DNA of 64,000 nucleotides from contig NZ_CP132339.1 of assembly GCF_030944405.1 (NCBI RefSeq), forward strand, positions 3,782,001-3,846,000. Reading direction: 5' to 3'. Numbering within the stretch: the stretch's first letter is position 1; each line of letters starts with the position of its first letter. Under the pieces are notes generated by a model. The model was given only the letters and a program-made list of their open reading frames with translations, was not told the DNA's origin and did no database searches. This DNA is from Janthinobacterium sp. J1-1 (lineage in GTDB: Bacteria > Pseudomonadota > Gammaproteobacteria > Burkholderiales > Burkholderiaceae_D). Positions 17,825-25,669 of the stretch are shown one piece after another. The translations under genes and the position numbers were made by a program.

Positions 17825-17861
17825 GATGTGTCCTTGGTGATTTTCTTTTGTGGTGCTGCGA

Positions 17862-18800
17862 TTAGTCGTTTTCGTGCGTCCAGCTGTCGATGGTCATTTT
17901 TTGCGCCTCGGTGAAGGTCGCCCGGGTGCTGAGCATGGCAATCAGCTGCGTCGGCGTTTTCTTCTTACTGAGGATGGTCTGGCGCCATTCGGGCGTTTTC
18001 TGCTGGAACAGCTCGTCGGTGCATTCCGGAAGGCTATCGATCACGTTTTGTGTGGCTGCCGTTGCTTGGGGCGTGATATCGCGCATTTCGCGGTTCACTT
18101 CATCCAACTCGTCCGGCGTATAGACGCCCAGGATCACATCAGGGGAGTACAGGCGAGTCCAGCGCTTCACCGCCAGGTAGGCCAGTTGCTGCTTGGGGTC
18201 GGTTGCCCAAAGCGGGGAGTTACGCACGCTGGCTTGCACCAGCAGCAGTTCGAGCACGCGCGGCTCAGCCTCGCCGCGTAACGTGGCCCAGATACGCACG
18301 CCCAGACCATCCTCGTCCTGCATCTGGTAGTCGGGCACACGGAACTGATATTCTTTCTTGTAGTCGGCAGCTCCCTTGGTGCCCTTCGCCGGCGCGGTGC
18401 AGACTTTGGATTTGCCGATGATCTTTTCCCACGGGCCGTACCATTCATAATTGAAGCGGTCGACCGTGACGCCGCTCGATTGGATTACGGCATTGACCAG
18501 CTGAGCCTCGTAGCCGAGCGTGCCGTTCACCAGGTGCGTTTTCTGCGCCACCGCGAAGGGGTTCATGCGCCACTGGATGGCCTGCATGATGACGGCGGCG
18601 CAGTCGGCCGGGCTGCCGCGCAGGTGCTCCGGGATCGTGGCGCGGCCCTTGGCCATGATGTCGGCCAGGCGCATCATGCTGTCCATGCTTGCGCTGTCGA
18701 GGATCAGCGAGGCGCTGCTGGTGGTCACGACGGGCATGTCGCCCTGTTCGTATTGCGTGGCCTGCATGGCGGTGCGGCTTTCTTGCGTAACTGCGTTCAT
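17862..18800 (-). CDS. recT: RecT-family single-strand annealing protein
   Basis: 312 residues. The RecT core is recognisable: SMDSMMRLADIMAKGRATIP, CAAVIMQAIQWRMNPFAVAQ, THLVNGTLGYEAQLVNAVIQ and KRWTRLYSPDVILGVYTPDE. RecT anneals the 3' tails made by the partner exonuclease, whose gene follows 37 bases downstream. The start at 18800 has AAGGAAA just upstream and overlaps the stop of an 38-residue ORF (ATGA). Confidence 0.93.
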   Translation of the reverse strand: MNAVTQESRTAMQATQYEQGDMPVVTTSSASLILDSASMDSMMRLADIMAKGRATIPEHLRGSPADCAAVIMQAIQWRMNPFAVAQKTHLVNGTLGYEAQLVNAVIQSSGVTVDRFNYEWYGPWEKIIGKSKVCTAPAKGTKGAADYKKEYQFRVPDYQMQDEDGLGVRIWATLRGEAEPRVLELLLVQASVRNSPLWATDPKQQLAYLAVKRWTRLYSPDVILGVYTPDELDEVNREMRDITPQATAATQNVIDSLPECTDELFQQKTPEWRQTILSKKKTPTQLIAMLSTRATFTEAQKMTIDSWTHEND

Positions 18801-18913
18801 GACGTTTTCCTTGTGAGTTTTGTAATTTCTGCCTTCAACAGCGCCAGGCGGACGGCGTGACCAATTGCATGGCCGGCGCGCCAGTTGCGAAAGGCCTGGC
18901 CTACTGCACGCAT
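18797..18913 (-). CDS. 38-residue basic microprotein upstream of recT
   Basis: MRAVGQAFRNWRAGHAIGHA followed by 18 more residues ending KLTRKTS. It starts inside the 3' end of the preceding gene and its stop overlaps the recT ATG (ATGA). The gap between the neighbours is filled exactly by this frame, which supports translation, possibly as a coupling leader for recT. Confidence 0.5.
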   Translation of the reverse strand: MRAVGQAFRNWRAGHAIGHAVRLALLKAEITKLTRKTS

Positions 18914-19134
18914 TTCGCTTCCCGGTGGACGTGGCCCAGGCGCCGCACCCGCGCTGCTGATGCGTCCAGGTCGATCAGCGCCTCGATCTGCGCCATGATC
19001 AATTCCTTGCGCACTTCGTCCAGGCCGGCCAGCTCGCGGCGCACGCCGGCCAGGCGCATCTTGTTCATGTGGTGCTGGTGCTGCGCCTGGTAGAAGCGGT
19101 GGGCGGCCAGCAGGCGGCGGAAGAGGGCGGTCAT
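18901..19134 (-). CDS. Small helical phage protein
   Basis: 77 residues, strongly helical and basic: FRRLLAAHRFYQAQHQHHMN, then VRRELAGLDEVRKELIMAQI. Overlaps by four bases with the next gene upstream. Function unknown. Confidence 0.65.
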   Translation of the reverse strand: MTALFRRLLAAHRFYQAQHQHHMNKMRLAGVRRELAGLDEVRKELIMAQIEALIDLDASAARVRRLGHVHREAKCVQ

Positions 19135-19265
19135 GGCGACACCAGCACGGTGATGCTCATCGGCTCGTCTTCCGGCAGCGCGGCGAGGGTGGCATCAGGG
19201 CTACCGGTGCCGGCATAGGTGTGCTGGCTGCCGGCGGCGGTGCAGGTGGTGATGACGTAGCTCAC
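19131..19265 (-). CDS. 44-residue hypothetical protein, GTG start
   Basis: VSYVITTCTAAGSQHTYAGT onward to ITVLVSP. The GTG at 19265 overlaps the stop of the upstream gene (GTGA) and the stop overlaps the next ATG. No family recognised; the long upstream extension in the same frame is rejected as overlapping coding sequence. Confidence 0.5.
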   Translation of the reverse strand: MSYVITTCTAAGSQHTYAGTGSPDATLAALPEDEPMSITVLVSP

Positions 19266-19486
19266 AGGCCGCCCCCTTCGCGGTCGGCCAGCACCAGGCG
19301 AATGCCGTTGCGCTTGGTCGATGCCTCGGCGCCGTAGCACGCACCGGCCGGCATATGGTCGGTCGCATCAAGGCAGCCGCTGTTCAGCGCCGATTCGACG
19401 CCGGCATCCTGGTGGGCAAAGGCGAGGGCAGCAGACACGGCCAGGCGGGACTGGCGGCCGGCGGTGACGTTGCGGGCGGCGATCAT
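19262..19486 (-). CDS. Small hypothetical phage protein
   Basis: 74 residues starting MIAARNVTAGRQSRLAVSAA. Overlapping start and stop codons on both sides place it in the operon. Not recognised. Confidence 0.55.
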   Translation of the reverse strand: MIAARNVTAGRQSRLAVSAALAFAHQDAGVESALNSGCLDATDHMPAGACYGAEASTKRNGIRLVLADREGGGL

Positions 19487-19899
19487 TTGACACGCTCGGC
19501 GAGCATGGTGTCGGCCATCTGGTAAGCGAAGCGAGCGACTTGCTCGATATCACTGAGGGTGTCGGCTGGGGTGTATCCAAGTTCCGACCATGAACAATCG
19601 CTCGTCATCATTCCGTGCATTGCCTTGGCAGCAAAGCGGTCGCGCAAATCGGCGTTCGCCGCCGGCGCCCCGAATGCGCGCGGCGCGGTGAACTGGATCA
19701 TGTCCGCATTGACCTGCTGCACACTGCCGTCGGCACGCTCGATGATGGCGATCGCGTAGCTGCCGGCGCCATTCTCGAACTCTTCATAGGCGGCGCCGAA
19801 CTGATGGAATGTGGCAGCACCATCCTGGACGCGGACGTTTTGCAATTTGCCGTCGCCGTCTCTTTCTTGAATCCACTTGAAAACTTGAACTTGGCGCAT
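19483..19899 (-). CDS. Hypothetical phage protein
   Basis: 138 residues starting MRQVQVFKWIQERDGDGKLQ, a start chosen for the GAGG just upstream. The N-terminal half looks beta-rich, the C-terminal half helical (LSDIEQVARFAYQMADTMLA). It follows a gene-free, repeat-containing stretch, so an internal promoter or processing site could lie upstream. Confidence 0.7.
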   Translation of the reverse strand: MRQVQVFKWIQERDGDGKLQNVRVQDGAATFHQFGAAYEEFENGAGSYAIAIIERADGSVQQVNADMIQFTAPRAFGAPAANADLRDRFAAKAMHGMMTSDCSWSELGYTPADTLSDIEQVARFAYQMADTMLAERVK

Positions 19900-20200
19900 G
19901 GCCGCTCCTCTGGTTAATTGGCTGTTGACGACCCGGTCAATCCGTCGGGCGTGTGATTCCTGCGGCTGGTGGGCCGCCAACACATGACCATCGAGAACCC
20001 CGCACTGGGGCGCCGACACCGGGTGATTAATCCGGCCGTACCTGCTCGGTAATCACTCCGGCAGATTCGATGGTCATGTGTTGGCCGCCGGTTACGCCGG
20101 CGAGACGGGCCATGCTGGGCTCCAGGGGAATTTATCCGGCCTTCCGGGCCTGTCCCGCCATGACTGCGGCGGCGGGCAGCCGCTATACCTTTGCTGCAAA
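19900..20200. other. Gene-free gap in the left operon
   Basis: These 301 bases contain no frame I would accept. They hold the 18-bp inverted repeat described separately and further short GC-rich dyads. Confidence 0.6.
19977..20084. repeat. 18-bp perfect inverted repeat, 72-bp spacer
   Basis: CCAACACATGACCATCGA at 19977-19994 is exactly complementary to TCGATGGTCATGTGTTGG at 20067-20084, and pairing continues with mismatches outward (GGCCG). Each arm contains an ATGACCATCGA that starts a short frame on opposite strands. In the leftward RNA it would form a long hairpin. Confidence 0.85.
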
Positions 20201-20542
20201 TCAAAAGCCGCAATTCTCGTGGGCGCCCCAGCTCGGATCGTCGTCGCCGTAGGAGTCCCAGTCCGTCCTCCAGTCGCCACGATCGGCCTTCGGTGTGGGC
20301 GCGTTGCTTAATGCGCGATACTGCCCCGTGCTTTTTTCCTGCTTCATGGCCTTGCAACTCTTGGAGCAAAACAGGGCCCAGCCGCGATTCACGTCTGCAG
20401 TGCGTGCTTGGAATGCTTTCTTGCACCACTTGCAGGTTCGCTCCACCAATTTCGGCTGCGGGATCCGCTTGGCCGCCGGTGCCGCGCTTACCGCTGGCAG
20501 GGCGCGCAAATACTCGATTCCATTAACGACAATCCGATCCAT
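20201..20542 (-). CDS. Zinc-finger phage protein
   Basis: 113 residues starting MDRIVVNGIEYLRALPAVSA, with RTCKWCKKAFQARTADVNRG followed by WALFCSKSCKAMK: a CxxC...CxxxC zinc finger like those of small phage or HNH-related proteins. The start at 20542 has a GAGG site upstream. Role unknown, probably nucleic-acid binding. Confidence 0.7.
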   Translation of the reverse strand: MDRIVVNGIEYLRALPAVSAAPAAKRIPQPKLVERTCKWCKKAFQARTADVNRGWALFCSKSCKAMKQEKSTGQYRALSNAPTPKADRGDWRTDWDSYGDDDPSWGAHENCGF

Positions 20543-20592
20543 CACACACCTCGCTTTATTTTTATTGATCAAGTTAGTGCGGCGGGCGACCG

Positions 20593-20967
20593 CTAAATCT
20601 GCAGCTTGTCCAGCGCCACGGCCTGCGCGCGGGTCTTGGCCTGGCAGCTCGCCGGATCGTTGCGCGCCAGCTGCGCGGCGCCGTCGATTTCTCTGGTGGC
20701 GACCGCCAGCGCATCGGTGTAGATCGTGTCGGCGACAAATTCCCGGAGAGCGTTGCCTGCGGTGGCTGCGTCGCATGCCAAGGCGGTGCGCGCCAGCACA
20801 TTCATGGCGCCAGGCGCTGCCAGCGCATCGAGCAGCATGTTGGCGATGCCGCTGGCGCCAGCGCCGCCGGTCAGCACGATGGTGCGAGCGGCTGCATTTT
20901 TCTCAGCTGCCAGGCTGGTGATCATTTCCTCGCGCAGTTCGGCGGCGTTGTGGTCGCGGGCGCTCAT
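20593..20967 (-). CDS. Hypothetical phage protein
   Basis: 124 residues, mostly helical and Ala-rich (AREDHN... LREEMITSLAAEKNAAARTI). GASGIANMLLDALAAPGAMN resembles no motif I know. The ATG overlaps the upstream gene's stop. Confidence 0.6.
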   Translation of the reverse strand: MSARDHNAAELREEMITSLAAEKNAAARTIVLTGGAGASGIANMLLDALAAPGAMNVLARTALACDAATAGNALREFVADTIYTDALAVATREIDGAAQLARNDPASCQAKTRAQAVALDKLQI

Positions 20968-21188
20968 GCCGCCTCCATCCGCCAAGGGCCGGTGTAGTTC
21001 CGGTAGGCTTCGGCGCGCATCGCGTCGGCAGCGCCGCATTCCAAATACTTCAACTGGCCGCGCGGCAAGCTGGCGCCGAACGAGTTGCAAATTTCCAGGC
21101 GGCGAGGGCAGCCGATGCTGGCGACCAGGCCGGCGCAATGGCCATCGTTGGTGGTCTTGGTGGTGACGATGCTTGAGGTGGTTTTCAT
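20964..21188 (-). CDS. Small Cys-containing phage protein
   Basis: 74 residues starting MKTTSSIVTTKTTNDGHCAG, with four cysteines. It is the second gene after the leftward promoter, the position of lambda N, but it is not arginine-rich like N. Confidence 0.6.
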   Translation of the reverse strand: MKTTSSIVTTKTTNDGHCAGLVASIGCPRRLEICNSFGASLPRGQLKYLECGAADAMRAEAYRNYTGPWRMEAA

Positions 21189-21193
21189 GGCGA

Positions 21194-21283
21194 TCAGCCG
21201 CGCGCTGGGATGACGATTGCCGGGATCACTTCGCCGTTGGCGATGAGGACCGCTGCGAGTGCTGCGAGCTCTGCTGGGGACAT
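21194..21283 (-). CDS. 29-residue microprotein, first gene of the leftward operon
   Basis: MSPAELAALAAVLIANGEVI then PAIVIPARG and stop. It has the best ribosome site of the operon (CAGGAGT, eight bases upstream) and starts about 26 bases after the predicted PL transcription start. It could be a leader peptide; function unknown. Confidence 0.5.
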   Translation of the reverse strand: MSPAELAALAAVLIANGEVIPAIVIPARG

Positions 21284-21315
21284 GTCGTACTCCTGTGTTT
21301 GCTTTCGATGGAGTT

Positions 21316-21344
21316 ACTTTACCAAAAAGATAAACCATGCGCAA
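21316..21344 (-). promoter_or_regulatory. Leftward early promoter PL
   Basis: Read leftward: -35 TTGCGC (21344-21339), a 17-base spacer and -10 TAAAGT (21321-21316). The spacer carries the operator. The same hexamers and spacing occur at PR (25643-25671). Confidence 0.7.
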
Positions 21345-21368
21345 TGGAAATTTACCAAAAAGATTAAA
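21318..21368. promoter_or_regulatory. Left operators (OL)
   Basis: TTTACCAAAAAGATAAA at 21318-21334 and TTTACCAAAAAGATTAAA at 21351-21368, with a possible half site GGTAAA at 21373-21378. The first is identical, in reverse orientation, to the right operator at 25653-25669. The consensus is an imperfect palindrome TTTA(T/C)C-N5-G(A/G)TAAA. Confidence 0.8.
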
Positions 21369-21384
21369 TTTAGGTAAAATGCTT

Positions 21385-21937
21385 TCGTCGCCAGAGGTTC
21401 GGGCGATCGGATGCCCGGACAAAATCACGCCGGGCAGCGCGAGTCCAGATAGATGGAGCCGGCGAACGCTACGCAGTACTCAGGGTATTAACGCGAAACG
21501 GGCGTAGTGGAAGTGCCGCAAGAAGGACGACAGGCGGCGACGATGGGTGATAGTGGGGAGAGTCGAGTCGGGGGCCGCGAGCGGTCAAAGTCTCCCCTAT
21601 GCGCAATGTCCGAAGTCGAAGAGGGGCATTCAGCGCTTTCACGGAGCCAGGCTTTATCGCTTGGCTACTGGGAGAGTGCTGCTCAGGAACCGAGCCTCCA
21701 AGGGCATAGGCTTCAAAACAGTAGCTTTAGAACTTGGAAAGGCAAGATCAAAAGCTTACTTCAAGAGCAAGATAATGATTTTTGAGTACCTTTTACGGTA
21801 GAAAACATAGTTAAAAATAATTCGGCCCGGCTGGCGCAAAAATCGCCGGGCGATGCTGCGCTCCGTAGCAGGCGGGGCTGGCGGCCGTGTTACTCTCGAT
21901 TCCCGCTTCGCAACTTAAACCCGTTAGGAGATAGTCA
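21385..21937. other. 553-base region without a convincing gene, probable structured RNA
   Basis: Two overlapping frames (about 21507-21785 and 21547-21801) lack good starts and the third-position GC seen in neighbouring genes. The region has several dyads: GCCCGG/CCGGGC at 21413-21435, and GGGGAGA (21551-21557) with TCTCCCC (21591-21597). The ribosome site TAGGAGAT for the next gene lies at its end. Confidence 0.5.
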
Positions 21938-22738
21938 ATGTCCGCACGTGATCTGATTCCGTTTCAATTTGAAGGCCGCGATATCCGCGTTGTGTACGTG
22001 AATGGCGAGCCGCAGCTTGTGGCAAAAGATGTCGCCGAGGCTCTTGGTTACAGTTGGAACGGTGCCGCCGCCATTGCACACGTTCCGGATGAATGGAAAG
22101 GGGTCAGTTCCGTTCTGACCCCTCGCGGCATCCAGGAAATGGCTGTGCTGACTGAGCAGGGGCTGTATTTCTTCCTCGGTCGCTCCGACAAGCCCAAGGC
22201 CTTGCCGTTCCAGAAGTGGATTGCGGGTGATGTGATCCCGGCAATTCGGCTGACTGGAAAATATGCTTTACCCTCACTATCCGGGGCAGACAAACTGGGC
22301 GATCTTTCGCAAGCGCTGCGCCTGACGCCAATGGCTGTGCGGGCCGCTCGCGCGCTGGGATTGGATCAAAACGCTGCCGCTATCGGCGCCAACCAGCTGG
22401 TCCATAAGATCACAGGCCAAAACCTGTTGAAAGAATTCGGCAGCGTGCACCTGGTCGCCGAGCATCAAGATACGCAGTGGTTCACGCCGACAGAGTTGAG
22501 CGCCCAGGCGAAACTGTCCGCCGTGAAACTGAATCAGCTGCTGGCCAGCGCGGGCTTTCAAGTCCGGCGCGGGAAGGTATGGGAGCTGCTCGATGCTGGC
22601 CGCCCGTTTGCGCGTCTTTTCGATACTGGCAAGAAGCACAATTCCGGCGTGCCGGTCCAGCAGGTGAAATGGTCGCCAGCTGTGATTGAGGCGGCGCAGC
22701 GGGCTGGCGGGAGCGGTGCCCAGCTGGAGATATGTTAG
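21938..22738 (+). CDS. BRO-N domain antirepressor-like protein
   Basis: 266 residues. The first ~110 are a BRO-N domain: IPFQFEGRDIRVVYVNGEPQ, LVAKDVAEALGYS, then MAVLTEQGLYFFLGRSDKPK and FQKWIAGDVIPAIR. The C-terminal part is a helical DNA- or protein-binding region. Such proteins act as antirepressors of lysogeny or as DNA-binding regulators. Its position inside the immunity region, transcribed against the repressor gene, fits an antirepressor. Confidence 0.82.
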   Translation: MSARDLIPFQFEGRDIRVVYVNGEPQLVAKDVAEALGYSWNGAAAIAHVPDEWKGVSSVLTPRGIQEMAVLTEQGLYFFLGRSDKPKALPFQKWIAGDVIPAIRLTGKYALPSLSGADKLGDLSQALRLTPMAVRAARALGLDQNAAAIGANQLVHKITGQNLLKEFGSVHLVAEHQDTQWFTPTELSAQAKLSAVKLNQLLASAGFQVRRGKVWELLDAGRPFARLFDTGKKHNSGVPVQQVKWSPAVIEAAQRAGGSGAQLEIC

Positions 22739-23059
22739 ATGATCGGCGGCAATAGCCGCGAGCTGATCCATGCCACCATGCAGTGGCATGCGTTGAGTGC
22801 TGCCCGCACGGCGTTAAACAAACAACGCCTCGCGCTTGAAAAGGAGATTTGGCCAAAGATTGGAAGGTCGCTAGGCGTCGGCCACCCGCACTGGCGCCTG
22901 CTAAATCAGGTCAAGGAGCAAATCGTCCTGCTCAAGCGCAAGGAACGCGCCGCGCTGGCCGTCCTCGCCAAAGTTTGCGCTGCCCAGCGTAGCGCGTATG
23001 GCGCTGCCGACGTTGTTGAGGCGGTCGACGGTATGCTTACGCTGGAAATGGAGGCTTGA
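22739..23059 (+). CDS. Hypothetical protein co-transcribed with the BRO gene
   Basis: 106 residues, highly helical and basic (LNKQRLALEKEIWPKIGRSL, LNQVKEQIVLLKRKERAALA). Its ATG follows the stop of the BRO gene directly with no spacer. Function unknown. Confidence 0.65.
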   Translation: MIGGNSRELIHATMQWHALSAARTALNKQRLALEKEIWPKIGRSLGVGHPHWRLLNQVKEQIVLLKRKERAALAVLAKVCAAQRSAYGAADVVEAVDGMLTLEMEA

Positions 23060-23117
23060 GCGGGCAGCAGCGCCAGTCCCGCCAGCAGAGCACTAGGTGG
23101 GCGCCGGCGCCAGGCGT

Positions 23118-23141
23118 AAAAAAGCCCGCGCACGGCGGGCT
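23118..23141 (-). terminator. Rho-independent terminator of the leftward immunity transcript
   Basis: AGCCCGC / GCGGGCT with a 5-base loop. Read leftward it is followed by TTTTTTAC, just after the stop codon of the gene at 23147. On the rightward strand it lacks a U-tract. Confidence 0.82.
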
Positions 23142-23146
23142 GATGC

Positions 23147-23992
23147 TTACGGGTTGACGGCGGGCGCCGGAGGCGGCGCTGCCGTTGTCGGAGCGAGATC
23201 GCTTATAAAGAGCTTTGCAATTACACCATCCTCATCAATCTCTGCCTTAGCTAGAAATGATATGGGGGCTTGACTGGCCAATGCCATTGCATAAGGATTG
23301 TTCGGCAGGGATCGAATAGGATCGGTGATCTCGCATTGTATCCGCGGATCACTCTCGCTTAAGGAAACCTTGCAACTTCCTGTTTTCGTATCAAGCTCTG
23401 AAAAAACGCCGACATATGTCTTTGTTCTATCAAATCTGATGCTTGTTGTGGCCGAAAAATACTCCTTATTTTTATCATCAAGCTCGGAGATCTTGGCACC
23501 ATTCGCGTAAATGCCGATATTGTTGCAGGTCTTGTCGATAGGGCTTGTGGCCATTCTGGCAGCGGGGCGCAGTGCCTCAGCCATCTTGTCGATGGTCGAT
23601 ATTAGCCTTTCGGTCATCTGTGCGCTATTCGCAAGTGACTTGTCTAATGCATCCTTTAGAAGCTTCATTTCTTCGCTCGATCTTCGGCTTAAGACGTATG
23701 CTACCACGGCGGTCAAGACGGCGCCGCCCGTACCGCTCCAAAAGTTCGCGGATGTCATGATCCCCTGGATATGAGCGACCACCTCATAGCAGTGATGCTC
23801 ATCGGGCTCTCGCGCCACCACCTTTACGGCCAGGCTATCAAACTGCTTGTTGTATTTCCCGGTCTCTACAAAGTTCCCGCAAACCCCCAAAATACGAGCA
23901 AAGCCCTGAAGTGAAATTCCGAGTTGATTTAGGTCAATTTCATGATCTGCCGCATCACGACCTTCGTAGCGGATAGACATTTCTTCTTGCAT
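23147..23992 (-). CDS. Membrane-anchored protein in the rex position
   Basis: 281 residues. The N-terminal ~85 (SIRYEGRDAADHEIDLNQLG then ISLQGFARILGVCG) recall the DUF7946-type domain of mobile-element proteins, a memory-based and weak assignment. A hydrophobic segment follows (FWSGTGGAVLTAVVAYVLSR, about residues 84-103), then a coiled coil (EEMKLLKDALDKSLANSAQM) and a C-terminal beta-rich region. It is transcribed with the repressor and AT-richer than the phage structural genes. It is a candidate for lysogenic conversion or superinfection exclusion. Confidence 0.75.
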   Translation of the reverse strand: MQEEMSIRYEGRDAADHEIDLNQLGISLQGFARILGVCGNFVETGKYNKQFDSLAVKVVAREPDEHHCYEVVAHIQGIMTSANFWSGTGGAVLTAVVAYVLSRRSSEEMKLLKDALDKSLANSAQMTERLISTIDKMAEALRPAARMATSPIDKTCNNIGIYANGAKISELDDKNKEYFSATTSIRFDRTKTYVGVFSELDTKTGSCKVSLSESDPRIQCEITDPIRSLPNNPYAMALASQAPISFLAKAEIDEDGVIAKLFISDLAPTTAAPPPAPAVNP

Positions 23993-24065
23993 ATTAACCC
24001 TTAAAGTTGGGCCGTTTCAGCCCATTATAGTGGGCATGATCATATAGAAATTACCAACAAGAAAT

Positions 24066-24161
24066 CTATCCAATAGTCACCAACTTCCCGCACAACCCGC
24101 ACCACGCCGACTCGCTCAGCCCAGCCTTGCCGCAATACCCGCAAACCGAATCAGGCCGCAT
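24066..24161 (-). CDS. 31-residue zinc-ribbon microprotein
   Basis: MRPDSVCGYCGKAGLSESAW then CGLCGKLVTIG: two CxxC knuckles 15 residues apart, the minimum for a zinc ribbon. A GGGATGG purine stretch lies about ten bases upstream. The regular cysteine spacing is the main support for coding. Confidence 0.45.
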   Translation of the reverse strand: MRPDSVCGYCGKAGLSESAWCGLCGKLVTIG

Positions 24162-24200
24162 CAGGTAGCCATCCCGCGACCAGGCGCTACTCTGATGGCG

Positions 24201-24762
24201 TTAGGGATTCTGCGCCGATGGCGCGCCCTCTTGCGACGCCGAATCAATGGCCTTGCTCTGCGGAAGTTTCGAGCAGTCAATTTTCATTTCGGAGAATTTA
24301 CGCCTAAATATGTCTCCTGTCCTTGCCAATCCCCGCCCGCAGCGATCCAACTCCACGAGCTGCTTTTCGATTAATGCGATTTTGATGCGGGGATTATCTG
24401 CATGTTTATCCACTGACTCTTTGTGAGTTTTTTGGGAGATCTCGCTGCCTAAAGCATAGCTGCAATAAAGCCCCTCCAGATCATCGGCAGGCATTGAGTC
24501 CAACTCTTGGAATTCGATTGCACCGCATTGCAATCCGCGTGAGGACAATTTTAGCTTTCTATCCACAGATTGCGCGGGCTTCGCTACGGCCAGTGCAGCC
24601 TGTGGTGGAAGCGCCGATAACCTGTCGAGAGCATCAAAACATGCCGATTTTTTCGCTGGTAACTTTATTGAACTGCATGCGTCACGAAGGGTGTCTTTGT
24701 CGCTTGCGGATGCGTTGAGGAAAAAAGACTGATGCAAGTGCGAAGATAGCAAGGTGTTTCAC
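24201..24762 (-). pseudogene. Secreted protein of unknown function, frameshifted in its signal peptide
   Basis: From the GTG at 24762 the frame reads VKHLAIFALASVFF, a textbook signal peptide beginning, but then runs out of phase at a run of six T (six A at 24721-24726 on the plus strand). With five T it would continue LNASASDKDTLRDACSSIKL and on to a ~170-residue periplasmic protein with several cysteines. The downstream frame is otherwise open to 24201. This could be an assembly error, a real inactivation or a phase-variable tract. It lies between the repressor and the membrane protein. Confidence 0.65.
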
Positions 24763-24837
24763 AGGGGCTTTCGAAAAAGTGAGTGATTATATGAAATACT
24801 GGCAACAAGCAATCTATCTATCTATTGTTTCACGGTT

Positions 24838-25599
24838 TTATAATTTTCCTATAAGGCTGCGTGCACCCTGATGCACAATTTTCCCGATGACGATACATTC
24901 TCCGCCGCGACACATAACCCGGCTGTACTGTTTATCTGGATTAAATGAGTGAAGCCACCAGTCTGGGCCAGCCTTCACCATCTGCTTTATGATCGCCTGC
25001 CCATTGAAATTAACTGCATAGATACCTCCGCTCACCGGCTTGATATCAGCAATATTCACCACGACAGAATCATCCTCAAATAGCATTGGCTCCATGCTGG
25101 AGCCGCGCACTTTGATGGATATGAGGCATTGCGGCACCAGATTATTTTCCTCTACCCATTTACGGGGAACGTTGACATAGCCACCGTCCTCAAAGTCCTG
25201 GTCCGCTTCAAAAGCCGGGAAGCCAGCCTCAAGCGTCAGAGTCACTTTCTTGATCGGAATCATATCTTCCTCGCTCTCGCGCTCCACTGAGACGCGAGTG
25301 CCATTCCCAACGAAGGGAATTTTTGAGGGCTCAACCAGGTCATTGACTGGATCTGGCTCGTCGGACAGTTCGGGGTGAGGGGAGTCGATGTAGTTTGCCG
25401 GCAGACTAAATGCATTCTCAATGCGCCGAGCGATCGAGTTGCCGATATTTTTCACTGGATTCGGGCCGATCAGGTGGCTCACCTGCGACGGCTCCATGCC
25501 TAGAAAACTGGCGAATTCTTTGTTGCCGCCGACCCTTGAGGCAAGGCGGCGCGCGTTGTCACGCCTGATTTCTTCTCTAGTCATAACGTGATCATCCAT
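24838..25599 (-). CDS. Prophage repressor, XRE HTH plus S24 peptidase (CI-like)
   Basis: About 253 residues from the ATG at 25599 (ATG at 25584 also possible). The N-terminal helix-turn-helix is NARRLASRVGGNKEFASFLG with SQVSHLIGPN as recognition region. The C-terminal S24 domain has the self-cleavage site in TLEAGFP (Ala-Gly), the nucleophile in GSSMEPML and the lysine in AIIKQMVK. It should bind the operators on both sides and be cleaved on RecA activation. The start codon sits 3 bases from an operator. Confidence 0.93.
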   Translation of the reverse strand: MDDHVMTREEIRRDNARRLASRVGGNKEFASFLGMEPSQVSHLIGPNPVKNIGNSIARRIENAFSLPANYIDSPHPELSDEPDPVNDLVEPSKIPFVGNGTRVSVERESEEDMIPIKKVTLTLEAGFPAFEADQDFEDGGYVNVPRKWVEENNLVPQCLISIKVRGSSMEPMLFEDDSVVVNIADIKPVSGGIYAVNFNGQAIIKQMVKAGPDWWLHSFNPDKQYSRVMCRGGECIVIGKIVHQGARSLIGKL

Positions 25600-25602
25600 C
25601 AA

Positions 25603-25669
25603 TTTATCAATTAGATAAACTACCAAAAAGATAAATCCATGCTTGCGTACACTTTATCTTTTTGGTAAA
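25603..25669. promoter_or_regulatory. Right operators (OR), three sites
   Basis: TTTATCAATTAGATAAA (25603-25619, a near-perfect palindrome), ACTACCAAAAAGATAAA (25619-25635) and TTTATCTTTTTGGTAAA (25653-25669). Three sites between divergent repressor and cro-like genes reproduce the lambda OR layout. Confidence 0.8.

Noticed and set aside
15014-17914. A 966-residue open frame on the plus strand
   Set aside because: It is antisense to the KTSC and exonuclease genes, which have clear family motifs. The long frame is a by-product of GC-rich codons.
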